64,000 nt of DNA from Coprinus comatus. Taxonomy: Eukaryota; Basidiomycota; Agaricomycetes; Agaricales; Agaricaceae. The translations under genes were made by a program, and so were the position numbers. This document shows, piece after piece, positions 47,344-58,547 of this stretch. Position 1 is the first letter of the stretch; every line of letters begins with the position of its first letter. The notes below the pieces were generated by a model. It made no database searches and was not told the DNA's origin. It saw only the letters and a list, made by a program, of their open reading frames with translations. The DNA is taken from the NCBI GenBank assembly GCA_034638255.1, contig JAWPGT010000082.1, positions 1 to 64,000 of the forward strand. Reading direction: 5' to 3'.

Positions 47344-48494
47344 CAAACTCTCGGTTTGAGAGGATGAGGTCGTTTCCGAAGTCGTAGTAGTAGCTGCCCG
47401 AGCCTTGGCTTTCTCCGCTTCCGAAGCTGCTTTCTTCCGACAAACGCTAACACCATGACCGGCGGTGCCGCAGAAGAGGCAGAGGTTGTTGGCAATCCGA
47501 CGCTGACGTTCTTCAGCAGTGAGCTTGCCGTTAGAGTCAAGTTTATTGGAGAGATCGGTTGCAGGTTTAGGAGTAGTGGAAGCAGTAGTAGTGGCTTTCG
47601 GAGCAGGGGTCGCCGATTTGGTTTTGTCAGACGACTTGGACTTGGAAGACGATTGACCCGATGTGGAAGTAGAAGTGGAAGAATTGGAAGTGGAAGACTG
47701 AGTAGTTGCAGCGGGAGTATTCGGCGTGTTGCGACTTGCAACACGCTTCTTTTCGCGTTGACGTTCCCAGTAGCGTTGATCGATACGAATGCAAGTGTCA
47801 CGCATATCGGCAAGAGAGGTTGGTTTGCCCTGGGGTAGTGCATAGAGAGCGTCTTTGAGTCGGTCGGGAAGACCTTTGTAATAGGCACAGCAGAGAAGAT
47901 AATCAGGGTATTGGAGGACCCCGGCCAAACGGTTGAACTCGACATTGTAGGTCGCGATCGGACCGCCTGAAGCCATAGTGAGGTTGTCCAATTCCTCTGC
48001 AGCTTCGGCGACTAAGTCAGAAGAGCCGAAGTTAGCGGTGAGTTCTAGGACGAATAGATCCCAGTCGGTGTACCAGGGGACTAACATCCAGTCGTGGGTA
48101 TTCTCAAGCACAGTTTGAAACCATTGACGGGCAGAACCAGAGAGATAAGAGAGGGCGAACCCGACCCGACTGACGTCGGAGGCCAGGCTCTGATGGTGTT
48201 GGAAATAGAGACGGCATTGGAAAAGGAATTCCAACAGCTTCGTTGGTTTAGAACCGTCAAAGACTGCGGGTTCGCGAACATGTGCGCGATCCGACATCCG
48301 AACAGGAGGATTAGGGGCAGGAGTAGCCGAGGTGCGGGCCTGGGTGGTCAAGGCACGACTAAGTGTGCCGAGACCATGCAAGAATGCTTGTAGTTGATCC
48401 TCCACATTATCCCAACCATGCTGTTGGGCCAAGGGTGGATCGGGATTGTTCGGGTGTTCGTCATTATCATCTGCATTATTGTCATCATCATCAT

Positions 48495-48525
<31 letters not shown>

Positions 48526-48930
48526 ATCGCCACCATCACCACCGTCGGGTGGATTTGGGGGGTTTCGCGGAACACCGTTGCCAGGATCGGCAGGAACACG
48601 GCGATTTTCGGGATGATTTTCGGCATCGGAATCCCTATCGTTTTCGTCCATCGGAACATCATGACGGAAACCACCGGGAGGGTTCGGAGTTTGATTGTTA
48701 GCTCGACGATGACCATAGTTAATAGCAGGCAGACCTCCACGACCGCGAATATTGGTCTCAGAGTGGGATCGGGACAGATTCGGTGAACGATAACCAGCGG
48801 GAGTAGGGGTAAGAGGGGAACCAGTATCAAAAATAGACCTAGCAGCAGGAGTAGTAACCTGAACACAAGCAGGCTCTTCGGCCTGAACACAAGCAGACCG
48901 GGAAGGAGCAGTAGTAGTAATTCCAGACAT
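47335..48930 (-). CDS. Gag of E1
   Basis: ATG at 48930 (MSGITTTAPSRSACVQ) gives 531 intact codons. It has an N-terminal Pro/Gly-rich region with a Gly/Asp run (about 48480-48550), then a retrotransposon-gag core (EPAVFDGSKPTKLLEFLFQC, SYLSGSARQWFQ, DLFVLELTANFG, YNVEFNRLAGVLQY), and a Ser/Thr/Lys linker before one CCHC knuckle, CLFCGTAGHGVSVC (CX2CX4HX4C). It ends Leu-Gly-Asn-stop inside the slippery heptamer. Gag forms the particle and binds RNA. In E2 the same frame is broken by a 2-bp gain. Confidence 0.92.
47338..47344 (-). promoter_or_regulatory. -1 ribosomal frameshift heptamer GGGAAAC (E1)
   Basis: In gag phase the bases read G GGA AAC, followed directly by the gag TGA. A shift by -1 enters the pol frame, which is open there. 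Downstream, two interleaved complementary pairs (TCTGC/GCAGA and GATCCT/AGGATC) could form a pseudoknot. Confidence 0.75.
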
Positions 48931-48971
48931 AGACACAAGAGACAGTACCAGAAGTTTGGAGTCTGATATAC

Positions 48972-49478
48972 TGTTAAGAACAGGGATCGGAGATGAGCTA
49001 GCGACGTCGGATTGAGGCTTCGGCTTCAATGTATGTGTTGCGCCCTTCCGATACTGCGATTAGCCTCACTTGCAAGAGGACCGAACGGTCGGAAAGAATG
49101 TCGGAAGGAATTACGGAGGAGAGTAGAGAACGAGAACAGAGACAAGATTGACTTAGAGTCAGAACAAGACAAGACAGAAGAATGAGTGCGGATACTATGT
49201 TGATATCAGACTAAAGAATGTACAGGAGCGGCTAGCGATTAAATACATTGTTTACCGATATCAGAATATAACATATCAAAACATAAGATAACAGAACAAC
49301 AGGCCGACATACTAAAAAGGTGATGCCGACCGAAAAGGGAGATATATGAAACAGGAAGTTGGTGAAAACAAGTGAACAAGGTCCAAGAGGTCAGCGACCG
49401 ATAACAAGATTGACAGTCGGAACTGTCGGATGGTTGGAAGAGTTGTCGGATGGTCGGTCGGTGGCACGGTACGTGACA
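48972..49478 (-). repeat. 5' LTR of E1
   Basis: 507 bp, followed on the plus strand by GTCCT (49479-49483). It differs from the 3' LTR of the same copy at about six sites, all transitions and mostly at CpG. Confidence 0.95.
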
Positions 49479-49483
49479 GTCCT

Positions 49484-50505
49484 GCCGTTTGTGATCATAT
49501 CTTTTATTTCTATGATTCCTGCCTTCATACTTTTCATTACCAAGTTGCTTATTCCTGAACTTCTTATTACAGCGTTCATTATATAAGTCCTCGACAACTG
49601 TATCTGCAATCTCACTCATTTCAGCAACTCTCAACACTTCTCTGTAAGACACTGAGTCAGGATTGAGTCTGTCCTTCCACAAAGCACTCTGGATTTCGAG
49701 CCTAAGTCCATTCCACAATTTATGAACTTTATACTTCTTGTCAGACTCCCACAGTTACAAACAATTCATGTAATTCAGATGCGAATTCCTTAACGGAACG
49801 GTTGCCTTGATAACATTTCTCTAACTTGCGACGTTGAGTTGCTCGGAAGTTAGCGGGGAAGCAGTAATTGAAAAGTTCAGTAAAAAATTTAGAAAGAGCC
49901 CACTTCTTTGCCTTGAGAGCAACCTCTCGAGTATAGAAAGTATATGCTTTATCCACAAGAAAGTTAGATATCATGGAAACATGCCTTTCTTTGGGTACTC
50001 TGCCATCTGTTACATATTCGGTGGCCTGAGTTACAAATCGATGAAAAACTCGAGGATCGTCCTTGCCATTGTATGGTTCAGGGGCTATCGGTTGAAGTAA
50101 TATTTTTTCTTCTTTACTTCTATGTTTAGATTTCTTGGACAACTTCCTCTTTTTCTTTTTATCCTCAGGTTTATTCTCATCCTCAGATTCGCTTGAGCTC
50201 TCACTGGAAGAAGTGTCTGTATCTGAGTCATCTTCACTAGAAGAGCTATCATCAGAGGTATCTGAAGATTCCGATTCACTGGAGTCACTGGAGTCTTCAT
50301 CTGGAGGACCCTTGTCTTTCCCACCCTTAGTGTTTTGGTTGTGCTTATCCGTTTTAGCTACTTTTTTGGGATTTTCAAATATTTTGCCAAGGTAGCTGTT
50401 CAGATCTAACTGGTCAGAAGGACGTAAGGATCTTTCAGATTTATCTTTCTTTTTACTCGAGGACTTTTTCTTGTGGGAAGAGTCGCTAGTTTTATTTTTT
50501 ATTAA
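49484..50505 (-). pseudogene. E3 gag, segment 2 of 3, in inverted orientation
   Basis: On the minus strand it begins ELIKNKTSDSSHKKK, has a Ser/Asp/Glu-rich acidic tract, then the gag core (PEPYNGKDDPRVFHRF, FFTELFNYCFPANFR, KEFASELHELFV) and continues LWNGLRLEIQSALWKDRLNP to KRYDHKRQD at the LTR. One frameshift lies near 49745 (after FVTVG). It is the middle of the gag whose ends are 40492-41433 and 58548-60132, now inverted between E1 and E2. Confidence 0.85.
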
Positions 50506-50510
50506 CTCTT

Positions 50511-51017
50511 TGTCACGTACCGTGCCACCGACCGACCATCCGACAACTCTTCCGACCATCCGACAGTTCCGACTGTCAATCTTGTTATTGGTCGCCGACC
50601 TCTTGGACCTTGTTCACTTGTTTTCACCAACTTCCTGTTTCGTATATCTCCCTTTTCGGTCGGCATCACCTTTTTAGTATGTCAGCCCGTTGTTCTGTTA
50701 TCTTATGTTTTGATATATTATATTCTGATATCGGTAAACAATGTATTTAATCGCTAGCCGCTCCTGTACATTCTTTAGTCTGATATCAACATAGTATCCG
50801 CACTCATTCTTCTGTCTTGTCTTGTTCTGACTCTAAGTCAATCTTGTCTCTGTTCTCGTTCTCTACTCTCCTCCGTAATTCCTTCCGACATTCTTTCCGA
50901 CCGTTCGGTCCTCTTGCAAGTGAGGCTAATCGCAGTATCGGAAGGGCGCAACACATACATTGAAGCCGAAGCCTCAATCCGACGTCGCTAGCTCATCTCC
51001 GATCCCTGTTCTTAACA
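50511..51017 (+). repeat. 5' LTR of E2
   Basis: 507 bp, TGTCACGTACC...GTTCTTAACA. It differs from the E2 3' LTR at about a dozen sites, all transitions and mostly at CpG. Confidence 0.95.
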
Positions 51018-51058
51018 GTATATCAGACTCCAAACTTCTGGTACTGTCTCTTGTGTCT

Positions 51059-51463
51059 ATGTCTGGAATTACTACTACTGCTCCTTCCCGGTCTGCTTGT
51101 GTTCAGGCCGAAGAGCCTGCTTGTGTTCAGGTTACTACTCCTGCTGCTAGGTCTATTTTTGATACTGGTTCCCCTCTTACCCCTACTCCCGCTGGTTATC
51201 GTTCACCGAATCTGTCCCGATCCCACTCTGAGACCAATATTCGCGGTCGTGGAGGTCTGCCTGCTATTAACTATGGTCATCGTCGAGCTAACAATCAAAC
51301 TCCGAACCCTCCCGGTGGTTTCCGTCATGATGTTCCGATGGACGAAAACGATAGGGATTCCGATGCCGAAAATCATCCCGAAAATCGCCGTGTTCCTGCC
51401 GATCCTGGCAACGGTGTTCCGCGAAACCCCCCAAATCCACCCGACGGTGGTGATGGTGGCGAT

Positions 51464-51494
<31 letters not shown>

Positions 51495-52656
51495 ATGATG
51501 ATGATGACAATAATGCAGATGATAATGACGAACACACCCGAACAATCCCGATCCACCCTTGGCCCAACAGCATGGTTGGGATAATGTGGAGGATCAACTA
51601 CAAGCATTCTTGCATGGTCTCGGCACACTTAGTCGTGCCTTGACCACCCAGGCCCGCACCTCGGCTACTCCTGCCCCTAATCCTCCTGTTCGGATGTCGG
51701 ATCGCGCACATGTTCGCGAACCCGCAGTCTTTGACGGTTCTAAACCAACGAAGCTGTTGGAATTCCTTTTCCAATGCCGTCTCTATTTCCAACACCATCA
51801 GAGCCTGGCCTCCGACGTCAGTCGGGTCGGGTTCGCCCTCTCTTATCTCTCTGGTTCTGCCCGTCAATGGTTTCAAACTGTGCTTGAGAATACCCACGAC
51901 TGGATGTTAGTCCCCTGGTACACCGACTGGGATCTATTCGTCCTAGAACTCACCGCTAACTTCGGCTCTTCTGACTTAGTCGCCGAAGCTGCAGAGGAAT
52001 TGGACAACCTCACTATGGCTTCAGGCGGTCCGATCGCGACCTACAATGTCGAGTTCAACCGTTTGGCCGGGGTCCTCCAATACCCTGATTATCTTCTCTG
52101 CTGTGCCTATTACAAAGGTCTTCCCGACCGACTCAAAGACGCTCTCTATGCACTACCCCAGGGCAAACCAACCTCTCTTGCCGATATGCGTGACACTTGC
52201 ATTCGTATCGATCAACGCTACTGGGAACGTCAACGCGAAAAGAAGCGTGTTGCAAGTCGCAACACGCCGAATACTCCCGCTGCAACTACTCAGTCTTCCA
52301 CTTCCAATTCTTCCACTTCTACTTCCACATCGGGTCAATCGTCTTCCAAGTCCAAGTCGTCTGACAAAACCAAATCGGCGACCCCTGCTCCGAAAGCCAC
52401 TACTACTGCTTCCACTACTCCTAAACCTGCAACCGATCTCTCCAATAAACTTGACTCTAACGGCAAGCTCACTGCTGAAGAACGTCAGCGTCGGATTGCC
52501 AACAACCTCTGCCTCTTCTGCGGCACCGCCGGTCATGGTGTTAGCGTTTGTCGGAAGAAAGCAGCTTCGGAAGCGGAGAAAGCCAAGGCTCGGGCAGCTA
52601 CTACTACGACTTCGGAAACGACCTCATCCTCTCAAACCGAGAGTTTGGGAAACTGA
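51059..52656 (+). pseudogene. Gag of E2, frameshifted
   Basis: It has the same start (ATG 51059) and domains as E1 gag. An extra AC dinucleotide near 51534-51538 (GAACACACCCG versus GAACACCCG in E1) shifts the frame after the Gly/Asp-rich region. The rest (AQQHGWDNVEDQLQAF onward) is open in another frame to the CCHC knuckle near 52510-52550 and the stop at 52654-52656. Confidence 0.88.
52647..52653 (+). promoter_or_regulatory. -1 ribosomal frameshift heptamer GGGAAAC (E2)
   Basis: The arrangement is the same as in E1: G GGA AAC then TGA (52654-52656). The pol frame overlaps gag here by up to 109 nt. Confidence 0.75.
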
Positions 52657-55600
52657 TCTGCGATCCTTCAGGTGTGCAGACCGAGGATCACGTTCTTCCT
52701 CCCTGCACTATTCCCTTTGTTCGTTTGAACGCTTCCGCTCTTTCTAACCCCGACTCACTTCATATTCCTTTATCTTCTTCCGCTCCTTGTTTTGCTTCTT
52801 GTTCCGAATCGCCGATTGTTGCTCTTATTGATAGCGGTTCTACTCATTGCTTCATTGACACCGAATTCGTTCGCGAGTTCACTATACCCACTAGTTCTTG
52901 TCCTCCGGTTGAATTACGATTATTCGATGGCTCTTCTAACTCTTATATTACCCAATCTCTGTCCTTACCTATTACTTTTCCCTCTGGTGAATCTATGGCT
53001 ATTGATTTCTATGTGACTCGGCTTGACTCTTCGTGTGCTATGGTTCTTGGTTACAACTGGCTCACCCGCTACAATCCATTGATTGACTGGGTCTCGGGCA
53101 GTATCTCTTTCCGATCTATGACTAACGCTGATCTCGCTCTCTCTGCTTCGCTGCGAAAACCGACGGTGGCCGATGCCCCTGTCACTCCATCTCTTTCCGA
53201 CGTCTCCGATGTCAACCCTTCCGACTCGTCTTCCGACAATCTTGTTTCTTCTTCTGTCACTCCTGTAGGGTGCTCTGCCTCTGCATCACCGATCAAGCCA
53301 CACATCAGTTTCGTGAATGCGATTGCTTTCGATCGTGCTCGCCGACTGCCTGGTTCGCAACAGTTCACGTTGGATCTCAAGTCTAACGTTCGAGCTGCCG
53401 CTGCCACTCTCAAATCTGCTTCACCAGAACCTCCTGACCTTTCTGCCATTCCTTCCGAATATCACGAATTCGCCGACGTGTTCAGCAAAGCCAAAGCCGA
53501 CACGTTACCACCTCACCGACCTTACGACCTTAAGATTGATCTTGAGGAAGGTACCTCACCACCTATCGGTGTGCTCTATTCGCTGTCGCAAATCGAGCTT
53601 GAGGCCTTACGTGAGTTCATCGATGAGAACTTAACTTCTGGTTTCATTTGACAATCTTCTTCTTCTCATGCTGCACCCGTTCTTTTCGTAAAAAAGAAGG
53701 ACAGTTCCCTCCGACTCTGTGTTGATTTCCGTGGTCTTAATCGCATCTCTAAAAAGGACCGTTACCCACTTCCGCTCATTTCCGACCTCTTAGACTCTCC
53801 CCGAAAGGCTCATATCTACACCAAGATTGACCTCCGTCATGCTTATCATCTCGTTCATATCGCCGAAGGCGACGAATGGAAAACGGCTTTCCGAACTCGT
53901 TATGGTTCGTTTGAATGGCTCGTCATGCCATTTGGTCTTACCAACGCTCCCGCCGCTTTTCAACGTTTTATGAACGACATCTTTTCGGATATGCTCGATG
54001 TCTGTGTAGTTGTCTATCTTGACGACATTCTCATTTTTCCGACGACATTGCTTCTCACAAAAAACATGTCCGTGAAGTTCTCAAACGTTTGCGCAAGCAT
54101 GGTCTTTATGCTCGTGCCGACAAATGTGAATTTCATTCCGAATCGGTGGAATATCTTGGCTACATTCTCGGCTCTGGAGGTCTTACTATGGCTCAGGACA
54201 AGGTTCAAATTATTCAAGACTGGCCCGAACCGAAAAAGGTAAAGGACATTCAATCTTTCTTGGGTTTTGCGAACTTCTATCGGCGCTTTATCTATGGTTA
54301 TTCCGACATCGTTGTCCCTCTGACAAGGCTCACTCGAAAGGGTGTTGCTTGGTCGTTTGACGGCGACGCTCGGGATGCTTTCAATGCTCTCAAAAAAGCG
54401 TTTACTTGTGCTCCTGTGCTTACTCATTGGGTCCCTGATGCTCAAATCATCGTCAAGACTGACGCTTCCGACTACACTCTTGCTGCTATTATTTCTTTAC
54501 TTACCGACGACGGTGACATCCATCCCGTCGCTTTCCACACCCGTACCTTTTCCACTCCCGAACTCAACTACGACACCCACGATAAAGAACTTCTCGCCAT
54601 CTTCGAAGCTTTCCGAATCTGGCGACACTATCTTGAAGGAGCTTCGCTTCCGATTGATGTTGTCACCGATCACAAAAATTTGGAATACTTTTCTACTACT
54701 AAGGTTCTTACTTGTCGGCAAGCTTGCTGGTCTGAGTACCTCTCTGGGTTTAATCTTGTTATTCGCTTCCGACCTGGGTGCCTCGGCACTAAGCCCGATG
54801 CTCTTACTCGTCGGTGGGACGTCTACCCTAAGGAGGGGGGAGTCGGCTATGCAGCCGTTAATCCTCACAACTTCCGACCGGTCTTCACCCAAGACCAACT
54901 TGCGGCCTCTGTTCGTGCTACGTATCTTCTTACTCCTGCTCTTCGTGCTTCTGTTATTGCTGACATTTCTAAGCTTCATTCCGATATTCTCTCTTCTCTT
55001 TCTTCCGATGCCGAGATCGCCGAACACCTTGTCAAACCGACAGGTCGGTGGTCTAGGGATGATCATGGATTCCTTCGCCTTGACGGCAGGATCTACGTCC
55101 CTGACGCTGAGAACCTTCGGGTTCGGGTTATGCAATATCATCACGACCATCCCCTTGCTGGTCATTACAGTCAGAATAAAACTCTCGAGCTTATTCGTCG
55201 AGACTATACATGGCCTGGTATTCGGGAAACAGTCAAACTCTTTGTCAAGAGTTGTGTAACCTGTATGTGATCCAAACCGCAGCGTCATCGGCCTTATGGC
55301 TTGCTTAAGCCGCTTCCGATTCCTTCTCGTCCTTGGGATTCTATCTCGATGGACTTCATTGAGAAACTTCCCGCTTCTTCTGGCTTCGATGCGATTCTCG
55401 TTGTCGTTGACCGATTCACGAAGCAAGCTGTTTTTATCCCTTGTCATGATACAATTACTTCCGCTGACTTAGCCCGACTATTCGTTATCCATGTGTTCTT
55501 GAAGCATGGTGTACCGTCCCACGTTACTTCCGATCGTGGTTCGGAGTTCGTTTCTCATTTCTTCCGATCGCTTGGTGAAGCGTTGAACATGCGACTTCAC

Positions 55601-56427
55601 TTCATGTCGGGTTATCACCCCAAAGGTGACGGTCAAACTGAACGAACTAACCAAACTCTTGAACAGTACATTCGGATCTACTGTAACTATCAGCAGACCG
55701 ACTGGTCGGAACTTCTTCTGCTCGCCGAGTTCGCATACAACAATGCGCCGAACGCTTCCACTAATGTATCACCATTCTTTGCTAACAAGGGTTACCATCC
55801 TAACATTACAGTTTACCCCGAACGTGACCTGGTGTCCGCTTGAGCTCGTGAATTCACGACTAACCTTGATGAGTTACATGCGACTCTCAAGTTAGAGATT
55901 GCTTCTGCTCAGAAAAGGTATCAGGCTTCCGCCGACGCAAAGCGACTTCCGTCGCCGAGCTTCAAAGTCGGTGATCAAGCATTCGTTAAGGCTCAATTCT
56001 TCCGAACTACTTGTCCTGCAAAGAAATTTGCCAAAAGTATTTGGGTCCTTACAAGATCATTGCACAACCTGGTACACTTTCTTATACACTTCAATTACCT
56101 CCGAACTTCCATTCTGTACATCCTGTCTTCCATGTATCCATGCTCGAACCATTTACTGCTAACCCTTTTCCAAACCGTTCAGATCCTCCACCACCGCCGA
56201 TTGAAATCGAAGGCGATGTTGAGTACGAAATCTCCCGAATCGTCAATTCCAAGATCGACCGACATCGGGCCTGCAAACTACTCTACAAAGTCGCTTGGCT
56301 GGGATATGAGGATACGGATGAGGAGTTTTCGTGGTTACCGGCGAACGAACTTGAGCATGCTGTTGAATTGGTTGATGCGTTCCATCGTTCCTATCCCCAC
56401 CTTCCAGGGCCTCTATCTTCACCTTAA
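52647..56427 (+). pseudogene. Pol polyprotein of E2 (PR-RT-RH-IN-chromodomain), broken
   Basis: Domain order and residues are as in E1: DSGSTHCFID near 52830-52860, YLDDILI near 54015-54035, RNase H KTDASD, integrase TSDRGSEFV, chromodomain ending at 56427. TGA codons shared with E1 lie at 53649-53651, 55268-55270 and 55841-55843. E2 alone has a 1-bp loss just after YLDDILI (near 54034-54038) and a 1-bp loss in an A run near 56033-56037. Both shift the frame. This copy could not make a complete Pol even with stop readthrough. Confidence 0.9.
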
Positions 56428-56780
56428 TCATCGTTCCCGATCGCCAATTCTGGGCTAGGCCCGACTTCAACTTCTTCCGATCCCTGTTTATCTTAGCCGA
56501 TTGTGTTCCAATCTTTCTACTCCCTAATCTCGTTTTGTACTCTCTTCTCGCGCTATTACCTTCGACCTATCGGTCATTTTGCGCACTCTCAGTCTGTTTC
56601 TTCGTTTTCGACTGTCGGCCTTTTAACTTGCCACCTATTCTGATTTCCTCCGACAGTCGCCGACTCATTTCCGAACTTCCATTTATTTTCTTACTTATCA
56701 TTTTCACACCAGAGAGCAAGAAATGAATTTGTACTTGTAGTAAAACAAATACTATGATCTACAAGTACTGCCGACGCTGA
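56428..56780. other. Spacer between convergent pol and antisense gene in E2
   Basis: Equivalent of 43206-43561. No additional feature. Confidence 0.5.
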
Positions 56781-57837
56781 TGTCTACTCTTCCTCACCCT
56801 CAGCACCTTCATCCTCCTCTCCCTCCTCGTCATCGTCCTTTCCCTCATTCATATCCTTCAGGTCCTTCCTCAGCCCTTTCATCTCCATCACCAAAGCCCC
56901 CAATGCCTGTCGCTGCCATTCCCAATGCTCCTTCTGCAATTTCCGCCATTCGAAGTGGCGGCTCTCGTCATGTTGTTCCCGCGTATTGATCGTGCTCCAG
57001 ACGGGACACCGCAGCAGTAAACTGGCCGATTGAGGCCGACTCTCGGGTGGGTGGACGGGTGGTGGCCGACGACGAAGGACCAGCGACGGGAGTGGCAGGG
57101 CTGCCGAAAATTTCTTCGTGAGTCAACGACGACCCACTGAAGTCCATCCACGATGCCGCCGACGCTGTCGTTGTGGTTGCCTTCCGAGGTAACGGCCTCT
57201 TCTTGACTGCTCGAATTTCTTCTTCCCTTTTCTTCCCTTTCTCCCTCTTGACCTCCCCTTCCGCGTCCTTGCCGACACACCCTTTCTTGTCCTTTGCACA
57301 CCTCTTACAGGGCCCGCTCGGCCTGTTACCTTCCTCACAATCCACGCCCAAACCGACACAGCGCTGACAAGGGACCTTCTTCAACCGACTGCGTACCATC
57401 AGTTCAGGCCGATGGGGTACCGAAACGAAGACTTGCCTATCGGTTGCCACCTTCGTTTTACCGACGCCGATCACTTCTACCTCTCCCTCACTGTCTTCCA
57501 CTACCGGTTTCGACTTCTTTTTCACCACTACCGCCGACGTTTTTCCGTCGGATTCCCGACGCCTCTTCACTGTCTCAACTTCTTGTCCCTGTAACGAGGT
57601 CGAGGATACAGTCGGGGTGATGGGTGGTGGTGTAGGAAGGCGCGGTGAGGTCGGTGCTGGCGTAGATGGCAACGTTGTTGGGACCTCCGCGGTGGTCTCC
57701 ACCGCCGTTTCCTCCACAGGACTGGCAGGGGTCGAGGACACTTGGACGGCCTGAGCAGCTTTCCATGCTGCCTCAAACGCATCCCTCTGCTCGTTGGTCA
57801 TATTGAGAAAGTCGTACATGGTAGGAATGTTGGACAT
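56781..57837 (-). pseudogene. Opposite-strand Zn2Cys6 / coiled-coil protein gene in E2
   Basis: ATG at 57837 opens 289 codons to 56968 without the stop seen in E1. The Zn2Cys6-type cluster (CX2CX6CX9CX2CX6C) is at residues 157-187, preceded by a Thr/Pro-rich N-terminus and followed by a basic stretch. A 2-bp loss near 56990 (CGTGCTCC versus CGTACGCTCC in E1) diverts the frame, so the coiled coil and acidic tail down to about 56781 are out of frame. E1 and E2 carry different lesions, so the parent element had an intact gene of about 350 codons. Confidence 0.75.
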
Positions 57838-58022
57838 GGTGGTGCAATACTGTCACCATTGCCACTCATCTTTTAAGTCCCTGTGCCGACCGTCACGTGC
57901 CCGACACGCGGCGACTTCTCAACTTCTTTTTGCCTCATGGTAACCTTGTCCTTCCGACTTCACTTTCCCGCTGTCACTTTAACTTTCCACGTTCACCACT
58001 CTAAGTCCTCGAGGGCTCGGCC

Positions 58023-58035
58023 TTAATGGGGGCAC
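58023..58035 (+). promoter_or_regulatory. Polypurine tract of E2
   Basis: TTAATGGGGGCAC immediately precedes the 3' LTR start at 58036. It is the counterpart of the E1 tract with two fewer G. Confidence 0.55.
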
Positions 58036-58542
58036 TGTCACGTACCGTGCCACCGACTGACCATCCGACAACTCTTCCAACCATCCGACAGTTCCGACTG
58101 TCAATCTTGTTATCGGTCGCCGACCTCTTGGACCTTGTTCACTTGTTTTCACCAACTTCCTGTTTCATATATCTCCCTTTTCGGTCGGCATCACCTTTTT
58201 AGTATGTCGGCCTGTTGTTCTGTTATCTTATGTTTTGATATATTATATTCCGATATCGGTAAACAATGTATTTAATCGCTAGCCGCTCCTGTACATTCTT
58301 TAGTCTGATATCAACATAGTATCCGCACTCATTCTTCTGTCTTGTCTTGTTCCGACTCTAAGTCAATCTTGTCTCTGTTCTCGTTCTCTACTCTCCTCCG
58401 TAATTCCTTCCGACATTCTTTCCGACCGTTCAGTCCTCTTGCAAGTGAGGCTAATCGCAGTATCGGAAGGGCGCAACACATACGTTGAAGCCGAAGCCTC
58501 AATCTGACGTCGCTAGCTCATCTCCGATCCCCGTTCTTAACA
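58036..58542 (+). repeat. 3' LTR of E2
   Basis: 507 bp, followed by AGGAC (58543-58547). Confidence 0.95.
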
Positions 58543-58547
58543 AGGAC

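Larger units (their letters stand above)
41434..49478 (-). mobile_element. Ty3/gypsy chromovirus copy E1
   Basis: The 8045-bp element has 507-bp LTRs at both ends (TGTCACGTACC...GTTCTTAACA on the minus strand). Order on the minus strand: 5' LTR, gag, protease, reverse transcriptase, RNase H, integrase, chromodomain, an opposite-strand gene, purine tract, 3' LTR. The flanks are AAGAG (left) and GTCCT (right), which do not match each other but match E2 crosswise. Gag is intact; pol has three TGA codons also present in E2. Confidence 0.95.
50511..58542 (+). mobile_element. Ty3/gypsy chromovirus copy E2, inverted relative to E1
   Basis: The 8032-bp element has 507-bp LTRs. The left flank is CTCTT (50506-50510) and the right flank AGGAC (58543-58547). 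Encoded proteins are almost identical to those of E1, but three indels break gag and pol, and another breaks the antisense gene. Confidence 0.95.

Noticed and set aside
47244..47945. Leu/Pro-rich open frame of 233 codons overlapping E1 gag (and 52046-52747 in E2)
   Set aside because: It is an out-of-frame shadow of gag; its composition matches a shifted reading of Ser/Thr/Lys codons.
48400..48560. His-rich or Gly/Asp repeat region as a separate gene
   Set aside because: The GCCACC/GGTGGC repeat is the Gly/Asp-rich linker of gag; the His-rich reading is the complementary strand.
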